Shown: piece by piece, positions 53,311-62,305 of the stretch
Numbering within the stretch: position 1 is the first letter of the stretch
How the letters are laid out: each line of letters opens with the position of its first letter
Assembly: GCA_030747595.1 (NCBI GenBank)
Contig: JASLKK010000005.1
Span: 1-64,000, forward strand
Origin: Acidimicrobiales bacterium
GTDB lineage: Bacteria; Actinomycetota; Acidimicrobiia; Acidimicrobiales; MedAcidi-G1
Direction: 5' to 3'
Length of the DNA: 64,000 bases
Program-made: the position numbers and the translations under genes
The notes under the pieces: model-generated
The model's input: only the letters and a program-made list of their open reading frames with translations
The model's database searches: none
Told to the model about the DNA's origin: nothing

Positions 53311-55002
53311 ATGGCATACGACCTCATCATCCGCGGTGGGACCGTGGTGGACGGCACGGGCACCCCGCCGGTCACCGCGGACGTAGCCGTCGACGGTGAT
53401 CGCATCGCCGAGGTAGGTCGGGTGGAAGGTCGAGCCCGTCGTGAGATCGATGCCGACGGGTTGGTGGTCACCCCAGGATTCGTGGACATCCACACCCACC
53501 TTGACGCCCAGATGGCTTGGGATCCGCTGGGCACCTCGGCCTCGTGGCACGGGGTCACCTCGGTCGTACTCGGCAACTGCGGGGTGACGTTCGCCCCCGT
53601 GGCCCCCGGTGGCAAAGAGATGCTGGCCGAGATGATGGAGTCAGTCGAGGACATCCCGGCCTCAAGCATCCTGGAGGGGTTGTCCTGGAACTGGGAAACG
53701 TACGGCGATTACCTCGACGAGTTGGACCGTCTCCCCAAGGGCCTGAACGTCGGGGGGATGGTCGGCCACTGTGCGGTTCGGCTAGCGGCCATGGGAGAGC
53801 GAGCCATGGACGAGACGCCAGCGGCCGCCGAGGACATCGAGGTCATGGCCACCATGGTCGACCAGGCGCTGGCTTCCGGTGCCCTGGGGTTTTCTACCTC
53901 GCGGACCCTGTTACATACGGTGCCCGACGGGCGATACGTCCCGGGTACCAAGGCCTCGGCCGACGAGTTGATGGCCTTTGCCGACGTGCTGCGTCACCGG
54001 GGTGGGATCTTTGAGGTAGCTCCCGCCTACGTGGACATTGGCAACGGGTCGGAGGACCCGGTACAGGACGAGGTCGGGCTGTATGCCGACATCAGCCGAG
54101 CGGGAGACTGCGACGTCTCAATGGCCCTGACCCAAGTTGATGCCGCCCCAGACCTCCACCGGAATGTCCTGGCCGCCGTAGACCGCGAGAACGCCGCTGG
54201 AGCCCGCCTCCGACCCCAGACCACGTCTCGCCAGATAGGGATCCTGTTCGGGTTGGATGGCCGAACCCCGTTCGACCGTTGGGGTTCCTGGCAGAGCCTG
54301 GCCGACCTCCCCTTAGGGGAGCGGGTGGCTCGCCTGCGCGACCCAGTTTCCCGGGCCACCCTGCTGGCCGATGCTGAGCGGTCGGTGTCCGACAACCGAA
54401 TCGACTGGAACCGCATCTACCCGCTGAGCGACCGGCCGGTCCGTCACGTCTTCACCCCCGAGGACAGCGTCGCAGCCATCGCCTCTCAACGCCAGATGTC
54501 GGTGGCCGAAGCGATCCTGGATCTTCTCGTCGAGATGGACGGACGACGGGTCCTCACATGGCCGATCCTGAATCAGGACCTCGACGAGGTGCTGGACATG
54601 CTGTCCCATCCCCATGTGACCCTCGGTTTGGCCGATGCGGGCGCCCACGCCACCCTCATCATGGATGCCAGCCAGCCCACCTTCTTCCTCACCCACTGGA
54701 TGCGCGACGAGGGACGCTTCACCCTGGAGGATGCTGTCCGGCGCCTGACCTCCGAACCAGCCGACCTATTCGGCGTCTCCGATCGGGGCCGGCTTGTCGC
54801 CGGAGGTTTTGCCGACATCAACGTGATCGACCTCGAAGGCCTGGCCCTCGGCTACCCAGAGATGGCCCACGACTTCCCAGGCGGTGCTCCCCGTTGGATC
54901 CAAGGCGCCAACGGCTACCGACAGACGCTGGTCAACGGCGAGGTCTTCCTGCAGAGCGGCCAGCACACCGGCGTTCTGGCTGGTCGGACGGTCCGCCTCT
55001 GA
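53311..55002 (+). CDS. N-acyl-D-amino-acid deacylase-type amidohydrolase
   Basis: 563 residues. Metal site HTHLDAQMAWDP (typical HxH) after VVTPGFVDI, NCGVTFAP, and a C-terminal HATLIMDASQPTFFLTHW with the catalytic Asp region. It starts YDLIIRGGTVVDGTG, the usual amidohydrolase N-strand. Related enzymes hydrolyse N-acyl-D-amino acids, cyclic imides or aromatic amides. AAAGGCAGG precedes the ATG. Encoded divergently from the carotenoid oxygenase across 190 bp. Confidence 0.9.
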   Translation: MAYDLIIRGGTVVDGTGTPPVTADVAVDGDRIAEVGRVEGRARREIDADGLVVTPGFVDIHTHLDAQMAWDPLGTSASWHGVTSVVLGNCGVTFAPVAPGGKEMLAEMMESVEDIPASSILEGLSWNWETYGDYLDELDRLPKGLNVGGMVGHCAVRLAAMGERAMDETPAAAEDIEVMATMVDQALASGALGFSTSRTLLHTVPDGRYVPGTKASADELMAFADVLRHRGGIFEVAPAYVDIGNGSEDPVQDEVGLYADISRAGDCDVSMALTQVDAAPDLHRNVLAAVDRENAAGARLRPQTTSRQIGILFGLDGRTPFDRWGSWQSLADLPLGERVARLRDPVSRATLLADAERSVSDNRIDWNRIYPLSDRPVRHVFTPEDSVAAIASQRQMSVAEAILDLLVEMDGRRVLTWPILNQDLDEVLDMLSHPHVTLGLADAGAHATLIMDASQPTFFLTHWMRDEGRFTLEDAVRRLTSEPADLFGVSDRGRLVAGGFADINVIDLEGLALGYPEMAHDFPGGAPRWIQGANGYRQTLVNGEVFLQSGQHTGVLAGRTVRL

Positions 55003-55055
55003 AGCGGGGCACGCTAGACCCCCTCAAGGATTGAACCCCCGAGGGTGGGATGAGG

Positions 55056-55083
55056 GCGACATCAGAACCCCAAGGTGTAGATG
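55056..55083 (+). repeat. Short intergenic repeat, copy B
   Basis: 28 bp beginning GCGACATCAGAACCCC, matching copy A at 49287-49314 at 23 of 28 positions in the same orientation. It sits in the 126-bp gap between the convergent amidohydrolase and dnaE2 genes, close to a hairpin-forming CCCCCTC/GAGGG stretch. Confidence 0.45.
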
Positions 55084-55128
55084 CGCACAACCGTCTGTTT
55101 CCTTTATATGACCTGCTCCAGAGAGCGG

Positions 55129-58100
55129 TCAGCGGAAGTCACGGGACCGGGCCGGGAGTCGCACCCCTAGGGTCTCGATCCGCTCAGCTACCACGTTGAC
55201 CACCCCTTCGACGGCCTCCACCCTCCCCCGGACGACGAGTGCCGAGGCGGTCACCACGTCGCGGTACCGCACCCAGCAGCCTGGCGAGACGATCACGTTG
55301 ATCAGACCGGTTTCGTCCTCCAGGTTCACGAAGGTCACCCCACCAGCTGTGTGGGGGCGTTGCCGATGGGTCACCACCCCAGCCACCCGGACCCGGGCCC
55401 CGTCGGCCACAGCCCGGAGGTCCACCGCGGTGATCACCCCATCGGCCGACAACTCATCGCGCATAAAGCGCGTGGGATGCCCGTCCGGTGAGACCCCGGT
55501 CGCCCACAGGTCGGCCCGGGCCTGTTCCGGCTCGGCCATAGCGGGGAGAGGTGGAGGCACGGTGCCGGTGACCACCCCGGCCAGGCGGTCCGGCCCTGTG
55601 GCCGCCAGGGCGCCTGCCGTCCACAGAGCCTCTCGTCGTCCCGCATCGAAACAGGCGAAAGCACCGGCGGTGGCCAGTGCCTCCATAGCCGGTCGCCCTG
55701 GGTCGATCCGCCGCTGGAGATCCTCGATCGAGTCATAGGGCTGACCCGCGGCGATGGCCTCGGCCAGGTCCCTTCCGATAGCACGAACCGACCCGAACCC
55801 CATCCGCAGCGCCGGACCCCCGGCCTCCTCCGACCCGGAGCCCTCCAACGATGCCCCTTCCAGTAGGGCACGTGCTCCGGACCGGTTTAGGTCGGGGGTC
55901 CGGACCTGGACCCCGTGGCGGCGGGCGTCCTGGACCAGGGAGTGCGGCGAGTAGAAGCCCATGGGCTGGGCGTTCAGGAGCCCGGCGCAGAAAGCCGCCG
56001 GGTGGTGGTACTTCAACCAGCAACTGGCATAGACCAGGTGGGCGAACGACACGGCGTGACTCTCTGGGAACCCGTAGTCGGCGAAGGCAGCCAACTTCTG
56101 CCAGACCTGTTCGGCCACGTCGGCCACCACCCCCCGGCCACCCGCCCCGGCCAGGAACCGATGGTGGAGGGCCTCCATCCGATCGTGGCTTCGCTTGGAT
56201 CCCATGGCCTGGCGGAGGCGGTCAGCCTCGGTAGCCGTGAAGCCGGCCACGTCGATGGCCAGCTGCATGAGCTGCTCTTGGAACAGCGGGATGCCCAGGG
56301 TCTTGGAGAGGGCGTTCTCGCACAGGGGATGCAGGTAGGTGACCGGCTCACGGCCATTCCGTCGCCGGATGTAGGGGTGCACCGACCCTCCCTGGATCGG
56401 GCCCGGCCGAATCAGGGCGATCTCCACCACCAGGTCGTAGAAGTGACGGGGACGCAACCGGGGCAGGGTGGCCATCTGGGCCCGGCTCTCGATCTGGAAC
56501 ACGCCAATGGTGTCCGCGGCACAGATCATGTCGTAGACATCGCCGTCCTGAGGCAGGCGGGCCAGGTCGACCTCGATCCCCTGGTGGGCGGCCACCAGGT
56601 CCACCGTGTGGTGCAGGGCGCTGAGCATCCCCAGCCCCAGGAGGTCGAACTTGACAAGACCAACCGCCGCACAGTCGTCCTTGTCCCACTGGAGCACGCT
56701 GCGGTCCACCATGCGCCCCCACTCCACCGGGCACACCTCGGCCATGGGGCGGTCGCAGACCACCATGCCCCCCGAATGGATACCGAGGTGGCGGGGGACG
56801 TCGCTTAGTTCATCGGCCAGGATGGCCACGTCGTCCGGCAGGCCCGTCTCCCCGGAATCCGTCTCCTTTCCGGGGGTGGGTTGGATCCGGGCCCGACGAT
56901 CCAGACCCTTGGCGAAGGCATCCTGCTGGCCGGGGTCGTAGCCCAGCGCCCGGGCTACGTCACGCACCGCTGATCGGGGCCGGTAGGTAATGACGTTGGC
57001 CACTTGGGCGGCGTGCTGCCGGCCGTAGCGGTCGTAGACGTACTGGATGACTTCCTCGCGTCGACCGCTCTCGATGTCCAGGTCTATGTCCGGCGGGCCC
57101 TCGCGTTCCGGAGAGAGAAAGCGTTCGAACAGCAGGCCTAGACCCACGGCATCGGCGTTGGTGATACCCAGCGCATAACAGACAGCGGAGTTGGCCGCCG
57201 ATCCCCGGCCCTGGCAGTAGATGTCGGACCGGTGACAGAAGGACACGATGTCGTGCACGACGAGGAAGTAGCCCGGGAAACCCAACTCGCCGATGATGCC
57301 CAACTCCCGGTCAACCTGGGTCCACGCCCCGACCACCCGTTCGGCGTCGCGGGGCCCGTATCGGTCAGTGGCTCCGGCGGTGGCCAGCCGTCGGAGGAGG
57401 CCCATCTCGTCGAGCCCGTCGGGACACGGATACGGCGGCAGACCGGGAGCCACCAGCCCGAGGTCGAAGGCGCAGCGGCGCCCTAACTCGTCGGCGGCGG
57501 CCACCACGCCCGGCCATCGGGCGAAGCGGTGGGCCTGCTCGGCCCCCGAACGAAGGTGGGCCGTGCCGGCCGCCGGAAGCCACCCATCTAGTTCTTCCAG
57601 CGGCTGTCGGGCCCGTATAGCGGCCATCGTGGTAGCCAGTCGGCGGCGGGCCGGCCGGTGGTAGTGGACGTTGTTGGTGGCCACCAGACCCACTCCAGCA
57701 GCGGTGGCTAGATCGGCCAGGGCATCATTGCGCTCGACGTCCAGTGGGTGCCCGTGGTCCCAGAGTTCGACCACCACCTGATCACGGCCGAACCGGTCCA
57801 CCAGGTCGTCCAGTGCCCGACGGGCCGCCGCCGGACCGTCGGCCTCCAACGCTGCGGGAACAGCTCCCTTGCGGCAACCAGTGAGCACTGTCCAGTGGGG
57901 ATCAGCGCCGGCCAGTTCGGCCAGACGGTCCGACGAGAGTCGGGGTCGACCCTTCTCCCCGGCCAGTTGGGACTCGGCAATGGCCGTTCCCAGCCGGGCG
58001 TAGCCGATTGGATTGGCAGCCAGGACGACAAGATGGGTGGCCGCCGGGTCAGGCGTCCCGGTCCGAGCCGACCGCGTGGCCGACCCGTTGGTGGAGGGCA

Positions 58101-58479
58101 CGTCGAGGGAAAGCTCACTGCCGAAGACAGTGGGCAGGCCATGGGTCCGGGCGGCCTCGGCGAACCGCACTACCCCATAGAAGCCGTCGTGGTCGGTGAG
58201 CGCCAGGGCACTTAGCCCGAGGCGTACCGCCTCGGCTACCAACTCGTCGGGTGACGAGGCCCCATCGAGGAAGCTGAAGTGGGAGTGGCAGTGAAGTTCC
58301 GCGTAGGGAGGGCCCGTTTCGCCCTTCGGAGTCTGGTCGACAGAAGAGGAGGGGCCGACGGGAGACCGTGGTCCGGTAGGCGCCGGTGGGGGCGTCCAAC
58401 GAGGGGCCGGAGCGAAGGGGCGATCCGATAGGCAACCTTCCAACTCTCGCCACGGCATCCCGGAGTTGGACCAGTCCAT
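55129..58479 (-). CDS. dnaE2: Error-prone DNA polymerase DnaE2 (ImuC)
   Basis: 1116 residues. The start MDWSNSGMPWRELE is typical. The PHP domain has AELHCHSHFSFLDGASSPDE; the polymerase palm has GPPDIDLDIESGRREE with catalytic Asp residues and AQVANVITYRPRSAVRDVARA; a C-terminal OB fold (VRVAGVVTHRQRPHTAGGV) follows. It bypasses DNA lesions and raises mutation rates under SOS. ImuA'/ImuB partners are not in the window. A LexA box and a -10 box lie directly before the ATG, with no ribosome site. Confidence 0.95.
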   Translation of the reverse strand: MDWSNSGMPWRELEGCLSDRPFAPAPRWTPPPAPTGPRSPVGPSSSVDQTPKGETGPPYAELHCHSHFSFLDGASSPDELVAEAVRLGLSALALTDHDGFYGVVRFAEAARTHGLPTVFGSELSLDVPSTNGSATRSARTGTPDPAATHLVVLAANPIGYARLGTAIAESQLAGEKGRPRLSSDRLAELAGADPHWTVLTGCRKGAVPAALEADGPAAARRALDDLVDRFGRDQVVVELWDHGHPLDVERNDALADLATAAGVGLVATNNVHYHRPARRRLATTMAAIRARQPLEELDGWLPAAGTAHLRSGAEQAHRFARWPGVVAAADELGRRCAFDLGLVAPGLPPYPCPDGLDEMGLLRRLATAGATDRYGPRDAERVVGAWTQVDRELGIIGELGFPGYFLVVHDIVSFCHRSDIYCQGRGSAANSAVCYALGITNADAVGLGLLFERFLSPEREGPPDIDLDIESGRREEVIQYVYDRYGRQHAAQVANVITYRPRSAVRDVARALGYDPGQQDAFAKGLDRRARIQPTPGKETDSGETGLPDDVAILADELSDVPRHLGIHSGGMVVCDRPMAEVCPVEWGRMVDRSVLQWDKDDCAAVGLVKFDLLGLGMLSALHHTVDLVAAHQGIEVDLARLPQDGDVYDMICAADTIGVFQIESRAQMATLPRLRPRHFYDLVVEIALIRPGPIQGGSVHPYIRRRNGREPVTYLHPLCENALSKTLGIPLFQEQLMQLAIDVAGFTATEADRLRQAMGSKRSHDRMEALHHRFLAGAGGRGVVADVAEQVWQKLAAFADYGFPESHAVSFAHLVYASCWLKYHHPAAFCAGLLNAQPMGFYSPHSLVQDARRHGVQVRTPDLNRSGARALLEGASLEGSGSEEAGGPALRMGFGSVRAIGRDLAEAIAAGQPYDSIEDLQRRIDPGRPAMEALATAGAFACFDAGRREALWTAGALAATGPDRLAGVVTGTVPPPLPAMAEPEQARADLWATGVSPDGHPTRFMRDELSADGVITAVDLRAVADGARVRVAGVVTHRQRPHTAGGVTFVNLEDETGLINVIVSPGCWVRYRDVVTASALVVRGRVEAVEGVVNVVAERIETLGVRLPARSRDFR

Positions 58480-58485
58480 GTTCGA

Positions 58486-58491
58486 ACAGTA
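58486..58491 (-). promoter_or_regulatory. Putative -10 box, leaderless dnaE2
   Basis: TACTGT on the minus strand is 6 bases before the ATG at 58479. The LexA box starts at the next base upstream. Confidence 0.55.
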
Positions 58492-58507
58492 TCGAACACT
58501 TGTTCGA
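58492..58507 (-). promoter_or_regulatory. LexA operator (SOS box) of dnaE2
   Basis: TCGAACACTTGTTCGA (58492-58507), a perfect palindromic match to the Gram-positive/actinobacterial consensus CGAAC-N4-GTTCG. It lies just upstream of the -10 box, covering the -10/-35 spacer, so LexA would block polymerase binding. A further half-site TTCGAAC lies at 58481-58487. Confidence 0.92.
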
Positions 58508-58549
58508 TACTCAACTGACTGATGGGGCCGTCCTCGGAGGACAGTGGAT

Positions 58550-59272
58550 CTACTCGACGAGCCCCTTGACTAGGGCATCGACCTCCGGGCCACAGTCACT
58601 CAGGTCACCGTCGGCGATGCACGGCTGGCCCAGAAGTTGGGCCACCAGATTGGCACCTAGGCCACCAAACATCCCCGCAGTGGTGCTGGGCGGCGGCACC
58701 GTGGTGGTGGGAGCCGCCGTAGTCGTCGGCCCTGCTGTGGTGGTGGGAGCCGCCGTAGTCGTCGGCGCTGCCGTGGTCGTGGTGGTGGTCGTGGTGGTGG
58801 TCGTGGTCGTGGTGGTGGTGGTGGGTGGCGCCGGGACGGCATCGACGGACAAGCCCCGGACCGCATTCTCGGCCAGGTGGGCCTCCCGCGTCCCCGGTCC
58901 GTACCAGCCGTCGGCCTCGACGCCCAACACTGTCTGGAGCAGCACGGCTTCCGTGCTGCGACCCCAGACATAGGAGGCGGTAAGCACCGCCTCCTCGTCC
59001 ACCGGCGCCGCGGTGGTCGTGGTCGTCGTCGCGGGCGGAACCGTGGTAGTCGCTGCAGCAACCGGCGAAACGGTGGTGGTCCCCGGTGCGGCGGTAGTGG
59101 TGGGCACAACGGTGGTCGCCGGAATCGTCGGGGTCGGCAGCGCAGGCGACGGCGATGCGGACGGCGGGTAGAGCACCGGTCGCATCGAGGGCTCGGCAAC
59201 GCGCGCGGCGACCACCACGCCCGCCCCCACGAGGGCGAGCGCGAGCACCAGATCAAGCACTCGACGAGTCAC
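58550..59272 (-). CDS. Membrane-anchored Thr/Pro-rich protein with a peptidoglycan-binding-like module
   Basis: 240 residues from the GTG at 59272, which gives MTRRVLDLVLALALVGAG, an N-terminal signal anchor. Two Thr/Pro/Ala-rich linkers (about 40-95 and 146-210, the second with an 18-Thr run) flank AVLLQTVLGVEADGWYGPGT, whose LQ..LGV.ADG.YGPGT pattern resembles peptidoglycan-binding domain 1. The C-terminal 40 residues have two Cys (QPCIADGDLSDCGPE), likely a disulphide. Probably exported and wall-associated; role unknown. Confidence 0.78.
   Translation of the reverse strand: MTRRVLDLVLALALVGAGVVVAARVAEPSMRPVLYPPSASPSPALPTPTIPATTVVPTTTAAPGTTTVSPVAAATTTVPPATTTTTTAAPVDEEAVLTASYVWGRSTEAVLLQTVLGVEADGWYGPGTREAHLAENAVRGLSVDAVPAPPTTTTTTTTTTTTTTTTTAAPTTTAAPTTTAGPTTTAAPTTTVPPPSTTAGMFGGLGANLVAQLLGQPCIADGDLSDCGPEVDALVKGLVE
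58773..58826 (-). repeat. Thr-codon run (GTGGTCGTGG-type) in the wall-associated protein
   Basis: On the plus strand GTGGTCGTGG-type triplets repeat for about 54 bp, encoding eighteen successive Thr residues on the minus strand. Slippage-prone; length may vary between strains. Confidence 0.8.
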
Positions 59273-59361
59273 CCCCCCAGCCTCGCATCGCGTCGCCTCC
59301 GAACCGTGGCACCCCGACCAATCCGTGACGCGACATCCGTCACTCCCGGCCAGCCTCGATG

Positions 59362-59376
59362 TTGACATTTTGTCAA
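59362..59376 (+). promoter_or_regulatory. TTGACA-TTT-TGTCAA palindrome
   Basis: A 6-bp inverted repeat separated by 3 bp, 33 bp before the first PLP gene's start and about 20 bp before its -10 box. It could be an operator for a dimeric repressor, since it contains a -35-like TTGACA on each strand. Confidence 0.45.
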
Positions 59377-59396
59377 TCTCACTGACCCAGAATGGC

Positions 59397-59402
59397 TAAC
59401 CT
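59397..59402 (+). promoter_or_regulatory. Putative -10 box, leaderless PLP-enzyme gene
   Basis: TAACCT ends 6 bases before the ATG at 59409, with no ribosome site. Confidence 0.5.
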
Positions 59403-59408
59403 GCGTCC

Positions 59409-60992
59409 ATGAGCAGTTCTTCCAACGCCATCTCCAGTGACAACTCGAGCGTAGGTATCGGCTCGTTTGACGCCGTCGAGTTCGACCCCGCTACCTTCGA
59501 TCCGGCCCGGTTCGGCCTGGCCACCGGCATTGTCGACGAGGTCGGCTACCAGCGGAGCGTCGAACGCTTCCGCACCCAGGGCATCGCGCTTCCCACGTTT
59601 GCCCAGATGGGGGATCCGTCGACCATCCCCGACGCCATCCGAGCCTCCTTGGCCGGCGTGGATCGCAATGCGGCCGATGCCCGCAACCTCTACCGGGTCC
59701 ATTGGTACAACGACCTGTACGGCGGCCTGGTCGACGTCCCCGAACACGTCGTCCTGACGCCCGAGATGACCGGCGTCCCGTCGCCCATCATCGTGGCCTT
59801 CGGCAACCGCTTCCCGATGATCGGCGCTCACAAGGTGCTGGCGGCCTACGCCTGTCTGGTGCCCCGGATCGTCACCGGCGAGTACGACCCGACTCTCCAC
59901 CGAGCCATCTGGCCGTCCACGGGCAACTACGCCCGGGGCGGCGTGGCCATCTCTCGTCTCATGGGCTGTCGCGGCGTGGCCGTGCTGCCCGAGAACATGA
60001 GTCGTGAACGATTTGAGTGGCTGGAGGAGTGGATTGCCGATCCGGGCGACGTGATCCGAACCACCGGCTCAGAGAGCAACGTCAAGGAGATCTACGACGC
60101 CTGCGACGAGCTGGCGAAAGATCCCGGCAACTTCATCCTCAACCAGTTCACCGAGTTCGCCAACCACGTCGGCCATCACGAGGTGACCGGCCGGGCCCTC
60201 GAGCACCTCTACCTCCATCACGCCGCCCAGCACCCCGGGCTCCGACTGGCCGGCTACGTGGCCGCCTCGGGTTCGTCGGGCACTCTGGCCGCCGGCGAGA
60301 GACTCAAGGCCGACCACGGTGCCCGTATCGCGGCGGTCGAAGCCGTCGAATGCCCGACCATGCTCTACAACGGCTATGGAGAGCACAACATTCAGGGCAT
60401 CGGCGACAAGCACATCCCGTTCATCCACAACGTCACCAACACCGACGTGGTCGTGGGTGTCTCGGACCGGGCGTGCGACGAGTTGGGGGTGGCCTTCGCC
60501 AGCCCCGAGGGGCGTGCCCACCTGTCGGCCGCCGGCGTGGACGACGCGGTGCTCAACACTCTGGGCCACTTCGGCCTGTCCAGCCTCTGCAACGTCATAG
60601 CGTCCATCAAGGTGTCCCGTGAGTTGGACCTGGGCCCCGACGACGCCCTGGTCACCGTGGCCACCGACGGCGGCGAAATGTACGGCAGCGAGCGCGAGTC
60701 GATGATGGCCGGCCGATACGCCGCCGGATTCAGCGGCGCAGAAGCCGGGACGGCCATCGACACTCACCTCCTCGGGGCCGACACCGACCACGTCGAGGTC
60801 CTGACCGAGACGGGTCGCAACCGGATCTTCAACCTCGCCTATTACACGTGGGTCGAACAGCACGGCGTCGACTTCGCCGACTTCGAGGTGCGACGCAACC
60901 AGGACTTCTGGCGACACATCCAAACCTTCGCTCCATCGTGGGACACCATGATCGACGAGTTCAACGGCCGCACCGGGGTGCTGGCCGACTGA
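59409..60992 (+). CDS. PLP-dependent fold-type II enzyme (cysteine synthase/CBS superfamily)
   Basis: 527 residues, longer than typical cysteine synthases (about 310). The PLP lysine is Lys142 in MIGAHKVLAAYA; the substrate loop is WPSTGNYARGG; the phosphate loop is AASGSSGTLAAGE. A 90-residue N-terminal extension and a C-terminal extension have no recognised domain. The substrate is unknown; a beta-replacement or elimination on an amino acid is likely. It is followed 14 bp later by a second PLP enzyme, so the two probably work in one pathway. Confidence 0.85.
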   Translation: MSSSSNAISSDNSSVGIGSFDAVEFDPATFDPARFGLATGIVDEVGYQRSVERFRTQGIALPTFAQMGDPSTIPDAIRASLAGVDRNAADARNLYRVHWYNDLYGGLVDVPEHVVLTPEMTGVPSPIIVAFGNRFPMIGAHKVLAAYACLVPRIVTGEYDPTLHRAIWPSTGNYARGGVAISRLMGCRGVAVLPENMSRERFEWLEEWIADPGDVIRTTGSESNVKEIYDACDELAKDPGNFILNQFTEFANHVGHHEVTGRALEHLYLHHAAQHPGLRLAGYVAASGSSGTLAAGERLKADHGARIAAVEAVECPTMLYNGYGEHNIQGIGDKHIPFIHNVTNTDVVVGVSDRACDELGVAFASPEGRAHLSAAGVDDAVLNTLGHFGLSSLCNVIASIKVSRELDLGPDDALVTVATDGGEMYGSERESMMAGRYAAGFSGAEAGTAIDTHLLGADTDHVEVLTETGRNRIFNLAYYTWVEQHGVDFADFEVRRNQDFWRHIQTFAPSWDTMIDEFNGRTGVLAD

Positions 60993-61006
60993 TCGGGGAC
61001 GATCCC

Positions 61007-62275
61007 TTGAGTCCCGTCCCTGTCGGCCGGCCTCCTGGCTGGCTCGGGGCACCTCCCAGCGCCACCTGGCCCGAGTTGGGCGCCCTCCCGACTGGCCGTC
61101 TGACCGACGACACCAACCCGTTCGTCGCGTTCCGGACACTGCTCTGGTCACACCACCGGGCCATCGCCGCGGGCTGGTCCGATACCCGATACGTGGACAC
61201 CGTCCGTCGCTTCGACGACGCGGTGGCCGCCGTCGACGGCCACGGCTTCCGGACCACCCCGCTGGTTCGACAGATCGCGCTGGCCGATGCCATCGGCCAG
61301 ACGGGCGGCATCTGGGCCAAGGACGAGACGGGCAACGTGTCAGGCAGCCACAAGGCCCGCCACCTGTTCGGACTGGCCCTCCACCTACTTGTCGACGAGG
61401 TTCCCACCGATACAACCCTGGCCATCTCCTCGTGCGGGAATGCTGCGCTGGCCGCCGCCATCGTGGCCCGGGCCGCCGGTCGCCCGCTGGCCGTCCACGT
61501 ACCGACGTGGGCCGACATCACGGTTCTGGATCGCCTCGACGACCTCGGGGCCGACGTCCGGGTCTGCCAGCGTCGCGACGGCGAGGCCGGCGATCCGTGC
61601 ATCCTGCGGTTCCGGGAGTTGGTGGCCACCGGTGCCGTGCCGTTCACCTGCCAGGGCATCGAGGCCCCGTGGACCATCGATGGTGGTCGCACCTTGGGAT
61701 TCGAGTTGGTTACCGGCCTCACGGCCCACGACCGCTCCCCCACCCGACTCCTCGTCCAGGTAGGTGGCGCCGCCTTGGCTAGCAGCATCGTCCAGGCCCT
61801 GACCGATGCCGTGGATCTCGGTGGGTCCGACGTCCTCCCGGGCGGCCGGCCGCCGTTGGTCGCCGTCCAGACCGAAGGCTGTGCGCCGCTGGCTCGAGCC
61901 TTTAACCGGGTCGCCGACGCCGACGACCCCGTGGCCGCCTTGGCTGAGCATGATGGACCCCATATGTGGCCATGGGACGATCCAGGTTCGGCCGCCACCG
62001 GAATCCTCGATGACGTCGCCTACGACTGGCGGCCCGTGGTGCACGACATGTTGCTCGGGCCGGTGCCCGGCGGTCCCGTCGTAGCCCTCGAGACCGACGT
62101 GGTCGAGGCCCACCGACTGGTCAGAACCCACACCTCGGTGCCTGCCGATCCCACCGGCACAGCGGGTCTCGCCGGGCTGCTTGCCGCACGACGCGACGGC
62201 TGCATCGAGGCCGACGAGGAGGTCGTGATCCTGCTCACCGGGGTCGAACGGGCCCTGACAGGGCCCCGCTCCTGA
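61007..62275 (+). CDS. Threonine-synthase-like PLP enzyme
   Basis: 422 residues from a TTG at 61007, with GGGGA five nt upstream. The PLP lysine is Lys116 in NVSGSHKARHLFG and the SSCGNAALAAAIVARAAG segment is the substrate/phosphate loop, with IVQALTDAVDLGG beyond. The pattern fits threonine synthase, threonine/serine deaminase or related fold-type II enzymes. Co-transcribed with the upstream PLP enzyme. Product unknown. Confidence 0.85.
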   Translation: MSPVPVGRPPGWLGAPPSATWPELGALPTGRLTDDTNPFVAFRTLLWSHHRAIAAGWSDTRYVDTVRRFDDAVAAVDGHGFRTTPLVRQIALADAIGQTGGIWAKDETGNVSGSHKARHLFGLALHLLVDEVPTDTTLAISSCGNAALAAAIVARAAGRPLAVHVPTWADITVLDRLDDLGADVRVCQRRDGEAGDPCILRFRELVATGAVPFTCQGIEAPWTIDGGRTLGFELVTGLTAHDRSPTRLLVQVGGAALASSIVQALTDAVDLGGSDVLPGGRPPLVAVQTEGCAPLARAFNRVADADDPVAALAEHDGPHMWPWDDPGSAATGILDDVAYDWRPVVHDMLLGPVPGGPVVALETDVVEAHRLVRTHTSVPADPTGTAGLAGLLAARRDGCIEADEEVVILLTGVERALTGPRS

Positions 62276-62305
62276 CGGCGCCCCAGAAGTCGGGGGGGGA
62301 GGGCT

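Noticed and set aside
58773-58826. Non-coding microsatellite
   Set aside because: It lies in frame inside a gene with a signal anchor and encodes Thr only.
60069-61415. 448-codon minus-strand frame
   Set aside because: Antisense to the two PLP-enzyme genes, which have intact motifs.
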